DNA of 64,000 nucleotides from Nakamurella panacisegetis (GTDB lineage Bacteria; Actinomycetota; Actinomycetes; Mycobacteriales; Nakamurellaceae). Position 1 is the stretch's first letter. Every line of letters starts with the position of its first letter. This document shows positions 17,694-26,727 of the stretch, in pieces. The notes under the pieces are model-generated. The model searched no databases, was not told where the DNA came from, and worked only from the letters and a program-made list of their open reading frames with translations. The position numbers and the translations under genes were made by a program. Where the stretch lies: contig NZ_LT629710.1 in assembly GCF_900104535.1 (NCBI RefSeq), forward strand, positions 3,100,001 through 3,164,000, read 5' to 3'.

Positions 17694-17912
17694 ATGACGG
17701 TTCAACTGGATCCGGTGCTGCTCGAGGTGTTGGCCTGCCCGGCCGAGCACCATGCCCCGTTGGTCATCGGGGCGCCGGGCGATCCCGAAGCAGCCGCGCT
17801 GACCTGTTCCGAATGCGGTCGGGTGTTCCCGGTGCGGGACGGCATCCCGGTGCTGCTGCTCGACGAGGCGATCCAGCCCGGCGACGTTGGCGCCGGTACG
17901 CCGGCGTCATGA
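17694..17912 (+). CDS. Trm112-family small zinc-binding protein
   Basis: This is a 72-residue Trm112/YcaR-like protein. It begins near LDPVLLEVLACPAEHHAPLV and ends with LTCSECGRVFPVRDGIPVLL, giving one cysteine in the first half and a C-x2-C knuckle followed by the family's FPV.DGIPVLL segment. Relatives stabilise methyltransferases in eukaryotes and archaea; bacterial roles are unclear. The start is uncertain: ATG 17694 fits the family length, while ATG 17661 (11 residues longer) has GGCAGGACG just upstream. Its stop overlaps the next gene's ATG (ATGA). Confidence 0.82.
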   Translation: MTVQLDPVLLEVLACPAEHHAPLVIGAPGDPEAAALTCSECGRVFPVRDGIPVLLLDEAIQPGDVGAGTPAS

Positions 17913-19165
17913 GCGGGCCAGCCGGCGTCGGCATCCTGCGCGACCCGGAACTTGCGCAGGCCGATCGGGCCGGTCTGCTCCCGGCCGTCGCCGCCGCCGG
18001 AGCTCAGGTCCGTTCGGTGCTGGCCGGCGTGGTCGGGCTCCCGCGGATGGAACGGCCCCGGGCGATGGTGGTCGTCGGGGCCGATGCGGTTTCCGACACC
18101 GGCTTCCTGACCGCTCTGATCGGTCGGACCGCACCGTCGCCGATCGTCGCCGCCCGTCGGTTGCCGCCCTGGGTCGGCGCCCTCGACGTGGTGGTCGTCC
18201 TGGCCGCCCATCCGGACGACGAGGAGGCCGCCGAGGCGGCTGGTGTCGCCCGGCGTCGGGGCGCGACGGTGATCGTCCGCGGGGCCGAACACGGGCCGGT
18301 CGCCGAGGCGGCCGGCGCGTCGCTGTTCGCTCCGGCCGTCGCCGTGCCGGAGGCCCTGGCCGCCCCGGCCCGATGGTCGCTGCTGGCGGTCGTGGCTTCC
18401 CTGGCCGGGCTCGGTCCGTCGGTCGAGCTGACCCGGACGGCCGATCTGCTCGATGCCACGGCGTTGGCCTGCCATCCGGGGGCCGAGACGTTCCTCAACC
18501 CTGGGGTGAACCTGGCCGAGTACCTGGCCGAGGGCACCGGGTTGTTGATCGGGTGCGATCCGCTGGCCGACGCCCTGGCCGGGCACGGCGCGCGAGCGCT
18601 GGCCGATCTCGGTGGTGTGGTGGCCGGCGTCCTCACGGCGGCCCAGGCCGCGTCCTCGCCCGCGCTGCTGCGCCGGATCGCCGGCCCCAAGGACCTGTTC
18701 GCCGACCCGATCGACGACGACGAGCGGCCCCAGTCGGTGAAGCCTCTGCTGGTGTCCACCAGCCCGGAGGCCGGCGCCGGTCGCCATCCCGATTCGGTGG
18801 CCGAACGGATGGCCCTGGCCGCCATGATCCGGGCCTTCACCGGAGCCATGCACCTGGACGGGTCGGCCGATTCGCTGCCGGCCGTGGCGGGTGTCCCGGA
18901 GCTCGACCCCGAACGCGCCGCGCGGGAACCCGGCTCCTTCGTCCCGGCTCCTGCCGGGCAGCCGGCCGACAGCTTCGACGCTGCCGTTGCGGCGTGTCTG
19001 CGGCTGGATTTCGCGGCCGTCTACGTCGGGATAGCCACTGGTCAGCTCGTTCCGATCGACTTTCCGGACGGTCTGGGCCGCTCCGGCGGGACCCGGTGGG
19101 CGGTCCGGCCAGCTACCGTCGGAGACCGGCGAGAACGAGAGCAGGACGTGAATTCATGGAACTGA
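17909..19165 (+). CDS. SIS/TobH-like sugar-phosphate isomerase domain protein (Rv3256c-like)
   Basis: This 418-residue protein lies between manB and manA as Rv3256c does in mycobacteria. It is alanine-rich with two alpha/beta halves: residues 1-200 include RAMVVVGADAVSDTGFLTAL and LDVVVVLAAHPDDEEAAEAA, which look like SIS-type nucleotide/sugar-phosphate folds. The C-terminal half ends in AAVYVGIATGQ. It may regulate or assist mannose phosphate metabolism; no catalytic residues can be assigned confidently. ATG 17909 overlaps the Trm112 stop, and the C-terminus overlaps the manA start by 10 bases. Confidence 0.72.
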   Translation: MSGPAGVGILRDPELAQADRAGLLPAVAAAGAQVRSVLAGVVGLPRMERPRAMVVVGADAVSDTGFLTALIGRTAPSPIVAARRLPPWVGALDVVVVLAAHPDDEEAAEAAGVARRRGATVIVRGAEHGPVAEAAGASLFAPAVAVPEALAAPARWSLLAVVASLAGLGPSVELTRTADLLDATALACHPGAETFLNPGVNLAEYLAEGTGLLIGCDPLADALAGHGARALADLGGVVAGVLTAAQAASSPALLRRIAGPKDLFADPIDDDERPQSVKPLLVSTSPEAGAGRHPDSVAERMALAAMIRAFTGAMHLDGSADSLPAVAGVPELDPERAAREPGSFVPAPAGQPADSFDAAVAACLRLDFAAVYVGIATGQLVPIDFPDGLGRSGGTRWAVRPATVGDRREREQDVNSWN

Positions 19166-20364
19166 TGGTCAACCGGATCCGGCCCTACGCATGGGGTTCG
19201 AGAACGGCGATCGCGGAGCTCATCGGAGCTCCGAGCCCGGCCCCGCACCCCCAGGCCGAGCTCTGGATGGGCGCCCACCCCGGTGACTCGTCGGTCCTGC
19301 TCGGCGCGGCCGACGAGCGCTCGCTGCTCGACGTCATCGCCGACAAGCCGGTGCTGATGCTGGGCGACCGGGTGGAGGCCGAGTTCGGTCCCCGGCTCCC
19401 GTTCCTGTTCAAGGTGCTGGCCGCGGCCGAGCCGCTGTCCTTACAGGCCCACCCGTCGGCCGCGCAGGCGGCGTCCGGGTTCGCCGCCGAGGAGGCGGCC
19501 GGGGTACCGATGTCCGCCGGCGGGCGCAACTACAAGGACGGCAGCCACAAGCCTGAACTGATCTGCGCGCTCACCGAATTCCACGCCCTGTGCGGATTCC
19601 GCGACCCGGTGTTGACGGTCGAATTGCTGGCCGATCTCGGGGTGCCGCAACTGGATCACTACCTCTCGCTGTTGTCCGGCCAGCCCGACCGGGACGGCGT
19701 GCGAGCCCTGTTCTCCTCGATCCTGACCATCCCGTCGTCGTCGTTCGCGCCGCTGCTGAGCGCCGTGCTCGCGGCGTGCGTCCGTCTGGTGCGTGACGGA
19801 TCGCCGTTCTCCACGGAGTACCGGACCGCACTGGAGCTGGGGGAGCGTTATCCCGGCGACCCGGGGGTGCTTGCCTCGCTTTTGCTGAACCGGGTGACCT
19901 TGCAGCCCGGCCAGGCCCTCTATCTGGCCGCCGGAAACCTGCACGCCTACCTGGCCGGCGTCGGTGTGGAACTGATGGCCAACTCGGACAACGTGCTGCG
20001 CGGCGGACTGACGCCCAAGCACGTCGACGTCCCCGAGCTGATGCGCGTCCTGGACTTCACCGCCGGCGACGTCGAGATCCTCACCGGTGACGAGGTCCGT
20101 CCGGGCGAGCTGGTCTACCGGACCCCGGCCCCGGAATTCCGCCTGTCCCGGCTGACCCTGTCGACGACGCCCCTTGACCTCACCCACGAGGGCCCGCAGG
20201 TGGTCCTGGTGGTCGACGGCAGCGCCACCGTGACCGACGGCACCGGCGAATCGGTGCAGGTCGAGCGCGGCCGCTCGGTGTGGATCGCGGCCGACGACCG
20301 CGGCGTGACGATCACCGGATCCGGCACCGCCTTCCGCGCCACCGACGGGCTGGTCGCCCCCTAG
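19156..20364 (+). CDS. manA: Mannose-6-phosphate isomerase, class I
   Basis: ManA interconverts fructose 6-phosphate and mannose 6-phosphate, the entry to GDP-mannose. It is 402 residues and carries the type I zinc ligands: Gln and His in LSLQAHPSAAQA (near residue 95), Glu in DGSHKPELICAL (near 134), and His in YLAAGNLHAYLAGVGVELMA (near 265), followed by RGGLTPKHVDVPEL. It starts at ATG 19156, overlapping the previous gene, with AGGA about 9 bases upstream. A longer reading frame reaching back to 17887 has no family support. It completes the manA-manB-manC route in this cluster. Confidence 0.94.
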   Translation: MELMVNRIRPYAWGSRTAIAELIGAPSPAPHPQAELWMGAHPGDSSVLLGAADERSLLDVIADKPVLMLGDRVEAEFGPRLPFLFKVLAAAEPLSLQAHPSAAQAASGFAAEEAAGVPMSAGGRNYKDGSHKPELICALTEFHALCGFRDPVLTVELLADLGVPQLDHYLSLLSGQPDRDGVRALFSSILTIPSSSFAPLLSAVLAACVRLVRDGSPFSTEYRTALELGERYPGDPGVLASLLLNRVTLQPGQALYLAAGNLHAYLAGVGVELMANSDNVLRGGLTPKHVDVPELMRVLDFTAGDVEILTGDEVRPGELVYRTPAPEFRLSRLTLSTTPLDLTHEGPQVVLVVDGSATVTDGTGESVQVERGRSVWIAADDRGVTITGSGTAFRATDGLVAP

Positions 20365-20589
20365 CCGCACCTCCGGCCCGTCCGCGCCGTCTCGAACCCG
20401 CACCGTGTCGTCGAGTCGACGGCGCAGGCGCGGGTCGATGCGCGGTACGGACCACCTCGGCGCCCCCGCGCGCTGGATCGGTAATACCCCGCTCATCCAC
20501 TACGGTTGCCCGGGTCAACTCCGCCCTGACCCGATGGGCGGCCCCGCACCCGAGTTCATCCGCGCCGCCGTCTGGAAGGAAGTTCCCCG

Positions 20590-21942
20590 ATGTTCGACTC
20601 ACTCCTGGTGGCCAATCGAGGCGAGATCGCCCGGCGGGTGATCAGGACCGCCAAGCGCATGGGGCTCCGGACCATCGCCGTCTACTCCGAGGTCGACGCC
20701 GGCCTGCCGTTCGTGCTGGAGGCCGACGAGGCCGTGCTGATCGGGCCGGCCAGTCCGGCCGAGTCCTATCGGAACGCGGCCGCGGTTCTGAGCGCGGCCA
20801 AGGCCACCGGCGCCGCGGCCATCCATCCCGGATACGGATTCCTGTCCGAGAACACCGACTTCGCCCGCGACGTGGTCGAGGCCGGTCTGATCTGGGTCGG
20901 TCCGAGCCCGGCGGCCATCACGGCCATGGGCGACAAGATCGCGGCGCGCAACCTGATGGCCGCCGCCGGAGTCCCGGTCGCGCCGGGCACCGAGGATCCG
21001 GTGACCAGTGCCGAGGCGGCCTCCGCGGCCGCGGCCGAGATCGGGTACCCGGTGATGATCAAGGCCTCGGCCGGAGGTGGCGGGATGGGCATGGCCGTCG
21101 TCTCCGACCCGGCCAACATGGCCGCCGAGTACGAGAAGGTGACCGCCTTCGCCGGACGGTTGTTCGGCGACGCGTCGGTCTTCGTCGAGCGGTACTTCCC
21201 CCGGGTCCGGCACGTCGAGGTTCAGATCCTCGGCCTGGCCGACGGACGGGTACTGGCCCTGGGGGAGCGGGACTGCTCGGTGCAGCGGCGCAACCAGAAG
21301 GTCGCCGAGGAGACACCGTCGCCGGCCCTGACCCCGGACCTGCGCGACCGGATGCTCACCGCCGCGCGCAAGGCCGGCGAGGCCGTGGACTACACCGGGG
21401 CCGGGACGGTCGAGTTCCTGTTGGCCCCGGCCCAGGACGGCGCGCCGGCCGAGTTCTTCTTCCTGGAGATGAACACCCGCCTGCAGGTGGAGCACCCGAT
21501 CACCGAGGCGGTGCTGGGCATCGACCTGGTCGAGGCGCAGTTGCGGGTGGCGGCCGGCGAGGATCCCGGCTTCGACCCTGACGCACTGGCCGTCGCCGGC
21601 CACGCCATCGAACTACGGATCAACGCCGAGGACTCCAAGCGGTTCCTGCCGGGCCCGGGGGCGATCCGGGAATGGGTCGAGCCGGCCGGCGAGGGCATTC
21701 GGGTGGACGCCGGCTACACGGCGGGAACCACGGTCACCCCGTCGTACGACTCGTTGATGGCCAAGGTGATCGTGCACGGAGCGGACCGGCCGGCCGCTCT
21801 GGAACTGGCCCGCGCGGCCGTCGCAGGTTTCACCATCGTCGGGCCGAAGTCGAACCTGGCCTTCCACGCCGAACTCCTGGAGAACCCGGAGTTCGTCTCC
21901 GGCGACTACGACACCGCGCTGGTGGCCCGGATGCGGGCCTGA
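20590..21942 (+). CDS. accC: Biotin carboxylase subunit of an acyl-CoA carboxylase
   Basis: This 450-residue biotin carboxylase carboxylates biotin on a carrier protein using ATP and bicarbonate. Order of motifs: MFDSLLVANRGEIARRVI, HPGYGFLSEN near 79, the glycine-rich ATP lid KASAGGGGMGMAV near 158, and FLEMNTRLQVEHPITE near 293 with the catalytic Arg and Glu. It ends at about the length of the stand-alone AccC form; there is no biotinyl MKM segment, unlike the fused AccA3 of mycobacteria. No carrier or carboxyltransferase gene is adjacent, so its partner lies elsewhere. ATG 20590 follows AAGGAAG. Confidence 0.9.
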   Translation: MFDSLLVANRGEIARRVIRTAKRMGLRTIAVYSEVDAGLPFVLEADEAVLIGPASPAESYRNAAAVLSAAKATGAAAIHPGYGFLSENTDFARDVVEAGLIWVGPSPAAITAMGDKIAARNLMAAAGVPVAPGTEDPVTSAEAASAAAAEIGYPVMIKASAGGGGMGMAVVSDPANMAAEYEKVTAFAGRLFGDASVFVERYFPRVRHVEVQILGLADGRVLALGERDCSVQRRNQKVAEETPSPALTPDLRDRMLTAARKAGEAVDYTGAGTVEFLLAPAQDGAPAEFFFLEMNTRLQVEHPITEAVLGIDLVEAQLRVAAGEDPGFDPDALAVAGHAIELRINAEDSKRFLPGPGAIREWVEPAGEGIRVDAGYTAGTTVTPSYDSLMAKVIVHGADRPAALELARAAVAGFTIVGPKSNLAFHAELLENPEFVSGDYDTALVARMRA

Positions 21943-22252
21943 CCTCCCTGGGTCGCCCGCCCGCGAACCCGGCCGTCGTGTCCGGTAGGTTGTTCGCGTT
22001 GCGGAGCCGCCCGCAGGCACGGTGTCGCGTATCACAGCGGCCGGGAAGGCGCGCCGGACCGGTGTGCCGTTTGCCGCGCGGCCTGCCGCCTGGGTAGGTT
22101 CGAACGTGTCCGCGCTGGTCAACCCAGCGAGGACCTCCAGTGTGAAGGAAGATCGGCTGCGTTGCCGGCGATAGGTTGCCGGTTGGCCCGGAGGTTTTTC
22201 TCCCAGTAGTTCCTGTCCGTCAAGAACACCCAAAACGAGAAGTGAGGCCGAA
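21943..22252. other. Intergenic region accC-mihF (leader of mihF)
   Basis: This 310-base gap has no convincing coding frame. Toward its end, the stretch before the GTG of mihF (CAAAACGAGAAGTGAGGC) becomes richer in A, as expected for the untranslated leader of a strongly expressed gene. No riboswitch family is recognised and no promoter could be assigned confidently. Confidence 0.4.
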
Positions 22253-22567
22253 GTGGCACTGCCCCAGTTGACCCCCGAGCAGCGAGCAGCAGCGTTGGAG
22301 AAGGCCGCGGCCGCCCGTCGAGTGCGCGCCGAGCTCAAAGAGCGTCTGAAGCGAGGCGGAACCACCCTGAAGCAGGTGCTGATCGACGCCGAGACCGATG
22401 AGGCGCTCGCCAAGCTGAAGGTTTCCGCCCTTCTCGAAGCCCTCCCGGGCGTCGGCAAGGTGCGCGCGGCTGCCCTGATGGAGCAGTTCGAGATCGCGGC
22501 CAGCCGTCGAGTGCGTGGTCTCGGCGAGCGCCAGCGCCAGGCTCTGCTGGCCGAGTTCGGTTCCTGA
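22253..22567 (+). CDS. mihF: Integration host factor, actinobacterial type (mIHF)
   Basis: This 104-residue nucleoid-associated DNA-binding protein is unrelated to the E. coli IHF fold. It opens with ALPQLTPEQRAAALEKAAAA and contains the helix-two-turn-helix segment LLEALPGVGKVRAAALMEQF near residue 63, then RRVRGLGERQRQALLAEF. The start is GTG 22253, behind GTGAGG. In mycobacteria and streptomycetes it is essential and bends DNA. The following gmk-rpoZ-coaBC-metK order is the same as in M. tuberculosis, but a strong terminator separates mihF from gmk here. Confidence 0.95.
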   Translation: MALPQLTPEQRAAALEKAAAARRVRAELKERLKRGGTTLKQVLIDAETDEALAKLKVSALLEALPGVGKVRAAALMEQFEIAASRRVRGLGERQRQALLAEFGS

Positions 22568-22626
22568 ATCAACGTCGACCTCCGTCGCGACCGCCCAGCG
22601 GTGACGACGGAGAGGTGAGACACCAT

Positions 22627-22662
22627 CCCGGTCGGGAAGCCAGATCTGGCTTCCCGACCGGG
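22627..22662 (+). terminator. Perfect palindromic terminator after mihF
   Basis: A 36-base perfect palindrome (18-base arms, centred on AGATCT) begins 60 bases after the mihF stop and is followed by TTTCGTTA. The arms are GC-rich and exact. The next gene, gmk, starts 21 bases later with its own TAGGAGAGG ribosome site, so the hairpin probably ends most mihF transcripts while letting some readthrough reach gmk. Confidence 0.8.
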
Positions 22663-22683
22663 TTTCGTTAGGAGAGGACTTCG

Positions 22684-23286
22684 ATGACGGACAGCCCGCG
22701 ACGCGGACGACTGTTTGTGCTGTCCGGGCCGTCCGGAGTCGGCAAGAGCACCGTCCTGGCCCGACTGCGGCGGGACGTCCCGCAACTGTGGTACTCGGTT
22801 TCGGCCACCACCCGGACGCCCCGACCGGGGGAGACCAACGGCGTCAACTACTTCTTCGTCTCGGCCGACGAGTTCGGCCGTCTGGTCGCCGACCAGCAGA
22901 TGCTCGAACACGCCTACTTCGCCGGCAACCACTACGGCACGCCCCGAGGGCCGGTCGAGGAGCACCTGGCGGCCGGCCAGGACGTGCTGCTGGAGATCGA
23001 CGTGCAAGGGGCCCGTCAGGTCCGTCAGGCCCCCGGCCTCGGATCGGAGGCGGTGCTGGTCTTCCTGGCCCCGCCGTCCTTCGACGAGCTGATCCGCCGC
23101 CTGGTCGGCCGGGGCACCGAGGACGAGGCGGCCACCGCCGCCCGGCTCGAGGCGGCGCGGGACGAAATGGCCTCCCAGCCGGAGTTCGACCACACCCTGG
23201 TGAACACGAGCGTCGAGGACGCAACGGCCGGCTTGGTAGCATTGCTGGCTGAGCCCTGTTCGCCGGCCCCGGCCGATCGAACCTGA
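22684..23286 (+). CDS. gmk: Guanylate kinase
   Basis: Gmk phosphorylates GMP to GDP with ATP. The 200-residue protein has the P-loop [13 protein letters not shown] near residue 11, the GMP-binding segment [20 protein letters not shown] near 39, and [11 protein letters not shown] near 106. All key residues are present. It is the first gene of a short run with rpoZ and coaBC, and purine flux enzymes are typically placed here in actinobacteria. It starts at ATG 22684 with TAGGAGAGG upstream. Confidence 0.95.
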   Translation: MTDSPRRGRLFVLSGPSGVGKSTVLARLRRDVPQLWYSVSATTRTPRPGETNGVNYFFVSADEFGRLVADQQMLEHAYFAGNHYGTPRGPVEEHLAAGQDVLLEIDVQGARQVRQAPGLGSEAVLVFLAPPSFDELIRRLVGRGTEDEAATAARLEAARDEMASQPEFDHTLVNTSVEDATAGLVALLAEPCSPAPADRT

Positions 23287-23357
23287 TCGAACCTGCTCTG
23301 CCGGTGGGCCTGACGGCCGCCGGGAAGATGTCCCACATTCTCCAAGGAGTTGTCACC

Positions 23358-23666
23358 GTGAGCACTGCGTCCGGAACCCAGTCCGAAGCTGTTCCTTCGG
23401 CACCCATGACGGCTTCGCAGATCGCCGCGGCCGGGATCACCTACCCGCCGATCGACGAGTTGCTCACCCGCACCAGCTCCAAGTACGGCCTGTCGATCTA
23501 CGCCGCCAAGCGCGCGCGGCAGATCAACGACTACTACGCGCAGCTCGGCGAGGGCCTGCTGGAGTACGTCGGCCCGCTGGTCGAGCCGCTCCCCAAGGAG
23601 AAGCCGCTGTCGATCGCGCTCCGCGAGATCAACGCCGGACTGCTCGAGCACACCGAAGGCGAGTGA
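23358..23666 (+). CDS. rpoZ: RNA polymerase omega subunit
   Basis: This 102-residue omega subunit helps fold and hold the beta-prime subunit. The family core is [20 protein letters not shown] near residue 30 and [20 protein letters not shown] near 52, ending in [20 protein letters not shown] 23358 is chosen over an upstream in-frame start because CAAGGAGT sits just before it. Its stop overlaps the coaBC start (GTGA). Confidence 0.94.
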   Translation: MSTASGTQSEAVPSAPMTASQIAAAGITYPPIDELLTRTSSKYGLSIYAAKRARQINDYYAQLGEGLLEYVGPLVEPLPKEKPLSIALREINAGLLEHTEGE

Positions 23667-25003
23667 CCCAACCGGTCACCCGGTCGGGCGGGAATCCATT
23701 GCCTACGCCGGGTACGTCACCCAGCAGCGCGCTGACCGGTTCTGATGCGGCGGCGCCACCCCGGGTGTTGTTGGGGGTGTCCGGCGGGGTCGCCGCCTAC
23801 AAGGCGTGCGAGATCCTCCGGCTGCTCCGCTCGGCCGGCGCCGACGTGGTCGTGGTCCCCACTCCGGCGGCGCTGAAGTTCGTCGGTTCGGCCACGTTCG
23901 AGGCTCTGTCCGGGCATCCGGTCGCCACCGACGTCTTCACCGACGTGCACAACGTCGCCCATGTGGCCACCGGCCAGGAGGCCGATCTGGTGGTGATCGC
24001 CCCCGCCACGGCCGATCTGCTGGCTCGGGCCGCCGCTGGTCGCGCCGACGACCTGCTCACCGCCACCCTATTGGTCACCCGGGCGCCTGTGCTGATGGCC
24101 CCGGCCATGCACAGCGAGATGTGGACGCATCCGTCCACCGTCGACAATGTCGCCACCCTGCGTCGCCGTGGCACCTTCGTCCTCGATCCGGCGGTCGGCC
24201 GGCTGACCGGTGCCGATTCCGGGGTGGGCCGGCTGCCCGAACCGGAACACATCGTGTCCGCCGCGCTGTTGTTGCTGCGCCGACCGGATGCGTTGCCCCG
24301 GGACCTGGTCGGGCGCCGGGTGCTGGTCACCGCCGGTGGAACCCGCGAGGCTCTGGATCCGGTGCGGTACCTGGGCAATCGTTCGTCCGGCAAGCAGGGA
24401 TTCGCCATCGCGCTGGCCGCCGTCGCCCGCGGGGCGCAGGTCACCGTCATCGCCGCCAACACCGCGCTGGCCGCACCGCCGGGGGTCACCGTGGTCGAGG
24501 TCACCGATGCCCGCGATCTGCAGCGACAGGTGCAGGCGCACGTCGGATCGGCCGACGCGGTGGTGATGGCCGCGGCCGTCGCCGACTTCCGGCCCGCCGC
24601 CGTCGTCGAATCGAAGATCAAGAAGCAGGACGGCCGTGGCCCGGCGCCGATCCAACTGCTCACGAACCCGGACATCCTGGCCGAGCTCGGGGCACAGCGG
24701 ACCGGCCAACGTCCGGTCATCGTCGGTTTCGCGGCCGAAACGGGCGACGAGAACGGGTCGGTGCTCGATCATGGCCGGGCCAAGCTGGCCCGCAAGGGCT
24801 GCGACCTGCTCGTCGTCAACCGGGTCGGGCCGGGCCGCGCGTTCGAGGTGGAGGACAACGCCGCGACCATCCTGGCCGCCGACGGATCCGAGCCGGTGCA
24901 GGTCGCGTTCGGGCCGAAGATCGACCTCGCCGCGGCTATCTGTGACCTCGTCGCCGAGCGTCTGACAAGGCTCGATAGCGGCGACCGGGAGCAATTCGCG
25001 TAG
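23663..25003 (+). CDS. coaBC: Bifunctional CoaBC (phosphopantothenoylcysteine synthase/decarboxylase)
   Basis: CoaBC performs two steps of coenzyme A synthesis. Residues 30-215 are the FMN-dependent decarboxylase CoaC ([29 protein letters not shown] near 147 as the variant of PAMNxxMW). Residues 225-446 are the CTP-dependent ligase CoaB ([20 protein letters not shown], then [12 protein letters not shown], and [11 protein letters not shown] with the KIKK segment after it). The first 30 residues are a low-complexity extension. GTG 23663 overlaps the rpoZ stop. Confidence 0.94.
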   Translation: MTQPVTRSGGNPLPTPGTSPSSALTGSDAAAPPRVLLGVSGGVAAYKACEILRLLRSAGADVVVVPTPAALKFVGSATFEALSGHPVATDVFTDVHNVAHVATGQEADLVVIAPATADLLARAAAGRADDLLTATLLVTRAPVLMAPAMHSEMWTHPSTVDNVATLRRRGTFVLDPAVGRLTGADSGVGRLPEPEHIVSAALLLLRRPDALPRDLVGRRVLVTAGGTREALDPVRYLGNRSSGKQGFAIALAAVARGAQVTVIAANTALAAPPGVTVVEVTDARDLQRQVQAHVGSADAVVMAAAVADFRPAAVVESKIKKQDGRGPAPIQLLTNPDILAELGAQRTGQRPVIVGFAAETGDENGSVLDHGRAKLARKGCDLLVVNRVGPGRAFEVEDNAATILAADGSEPVQVAFGPKIDLAAAICDLVAERLTRLDSGDREQFA

Positions 25004-25121
25004 TGTCAGCGCAGCGTTCCGCCGTTCAGCGCGGTCGGGGCATCGACCTTTTCCCAGTAACGAAGCACGTTTCGCACCCGCGGGTCCTCAGGGCCCGCTG
25101 ATCCTCCTAGGAGAACCTGGT

Positions 25122-26315
<1,194 letters not shown>

Positions 26316-26346
26316 TCCCGGCCCGACTGATCTTCCGCTCCACCCC

Positions 26347-26391
26347 GACGCCGGCCGACCCGCCCTCCACCTGGACGGATCGGCCGGCGTC
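26347..26391 (+). terminator. Hairpin terminator after metK
   Basis: A 12-base perfect inverted repeat (GACGCCGGCCGA and its complement) with a 21-base loop begins 31 bases after the metK stop. The arms are very GC-rich. There is no clear T-run after it, which is usual for high-GC actinobacteria, so it is a probable rather than certain terminator. Confidence 0.55.
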
Positions 26392-26509
26392 GTCGTGTCC
26401 GTGGCGCGCGCGTCCCGTGCTGCTGCGCGCTGCTGCGTGGCGCCGCGTGCGGTCGCGTGGTGCGGCCTGGTGCGCATGCCCCGTGGCGCGGCCTGGTGCC
26501 GCGTGGTGC

Positions 26510-26589
26510 GCATGGATCAACTTCGTAGGCATGGCCGAACTTGATCACTTTTGTCACTTGCGTCCCAGAATGACGAAGTTGATCCATGC
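26510..26589. repeat. Inverted repeat of 17-bp arms, AT-richer, intergenic
   Basis: Arms 26510-26526 and 26573-26589 are perfect complements (first arm GCATGGATCAACTTCGT) with a 46-base spacer. The spacer contains a related partial word, GAACTTGATCA. The base composition is clearly below the local GC level. It could be a terminator, a mobile miniature element or a dispersed repeat; no coding frame is involved. Confidence 0.7.
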
Positions 26590-26727
26590 CCGGGCGGCCG
26601 CGCTCCAAACGCCGCCCGCCGAGCAGACGAAACCGGGCCGGTGGCACCACGATTCGACGATCCTGGGTTTCGCCCCGCGCGGCCTGCGCCCCGGCCACCT
26701 GTCGCCCTCGTCTGATATCCAGGACAC

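Larger units (their letters stand above)
26316..26727. other. Non-coding gap metK-priA
   Basis: 412 bases with no gene. In order it holds the metK hairpin (26347-26391), a low-complexity stretch at about 26400-26510 built from repeated GCGTGGTGC/GGCCTGGTGC-like words, and an AT-richer inverted repeat (26510-26589, listed separately). A final stretch then runs up to the priA start without visible features. Confidence 0.5.

Noticed and set aside
17887-20364. 825-codon frame that would fuse the SIS-region with manA
   Set aside because: Only the part from 19156 matches manA; the upstream part is an out-of-frame reading of the SIS gene.
25004-25121. SAM riboswitch before metK
   Set aside because: The 118-base leader lacks the conserved SAM aptamer core.
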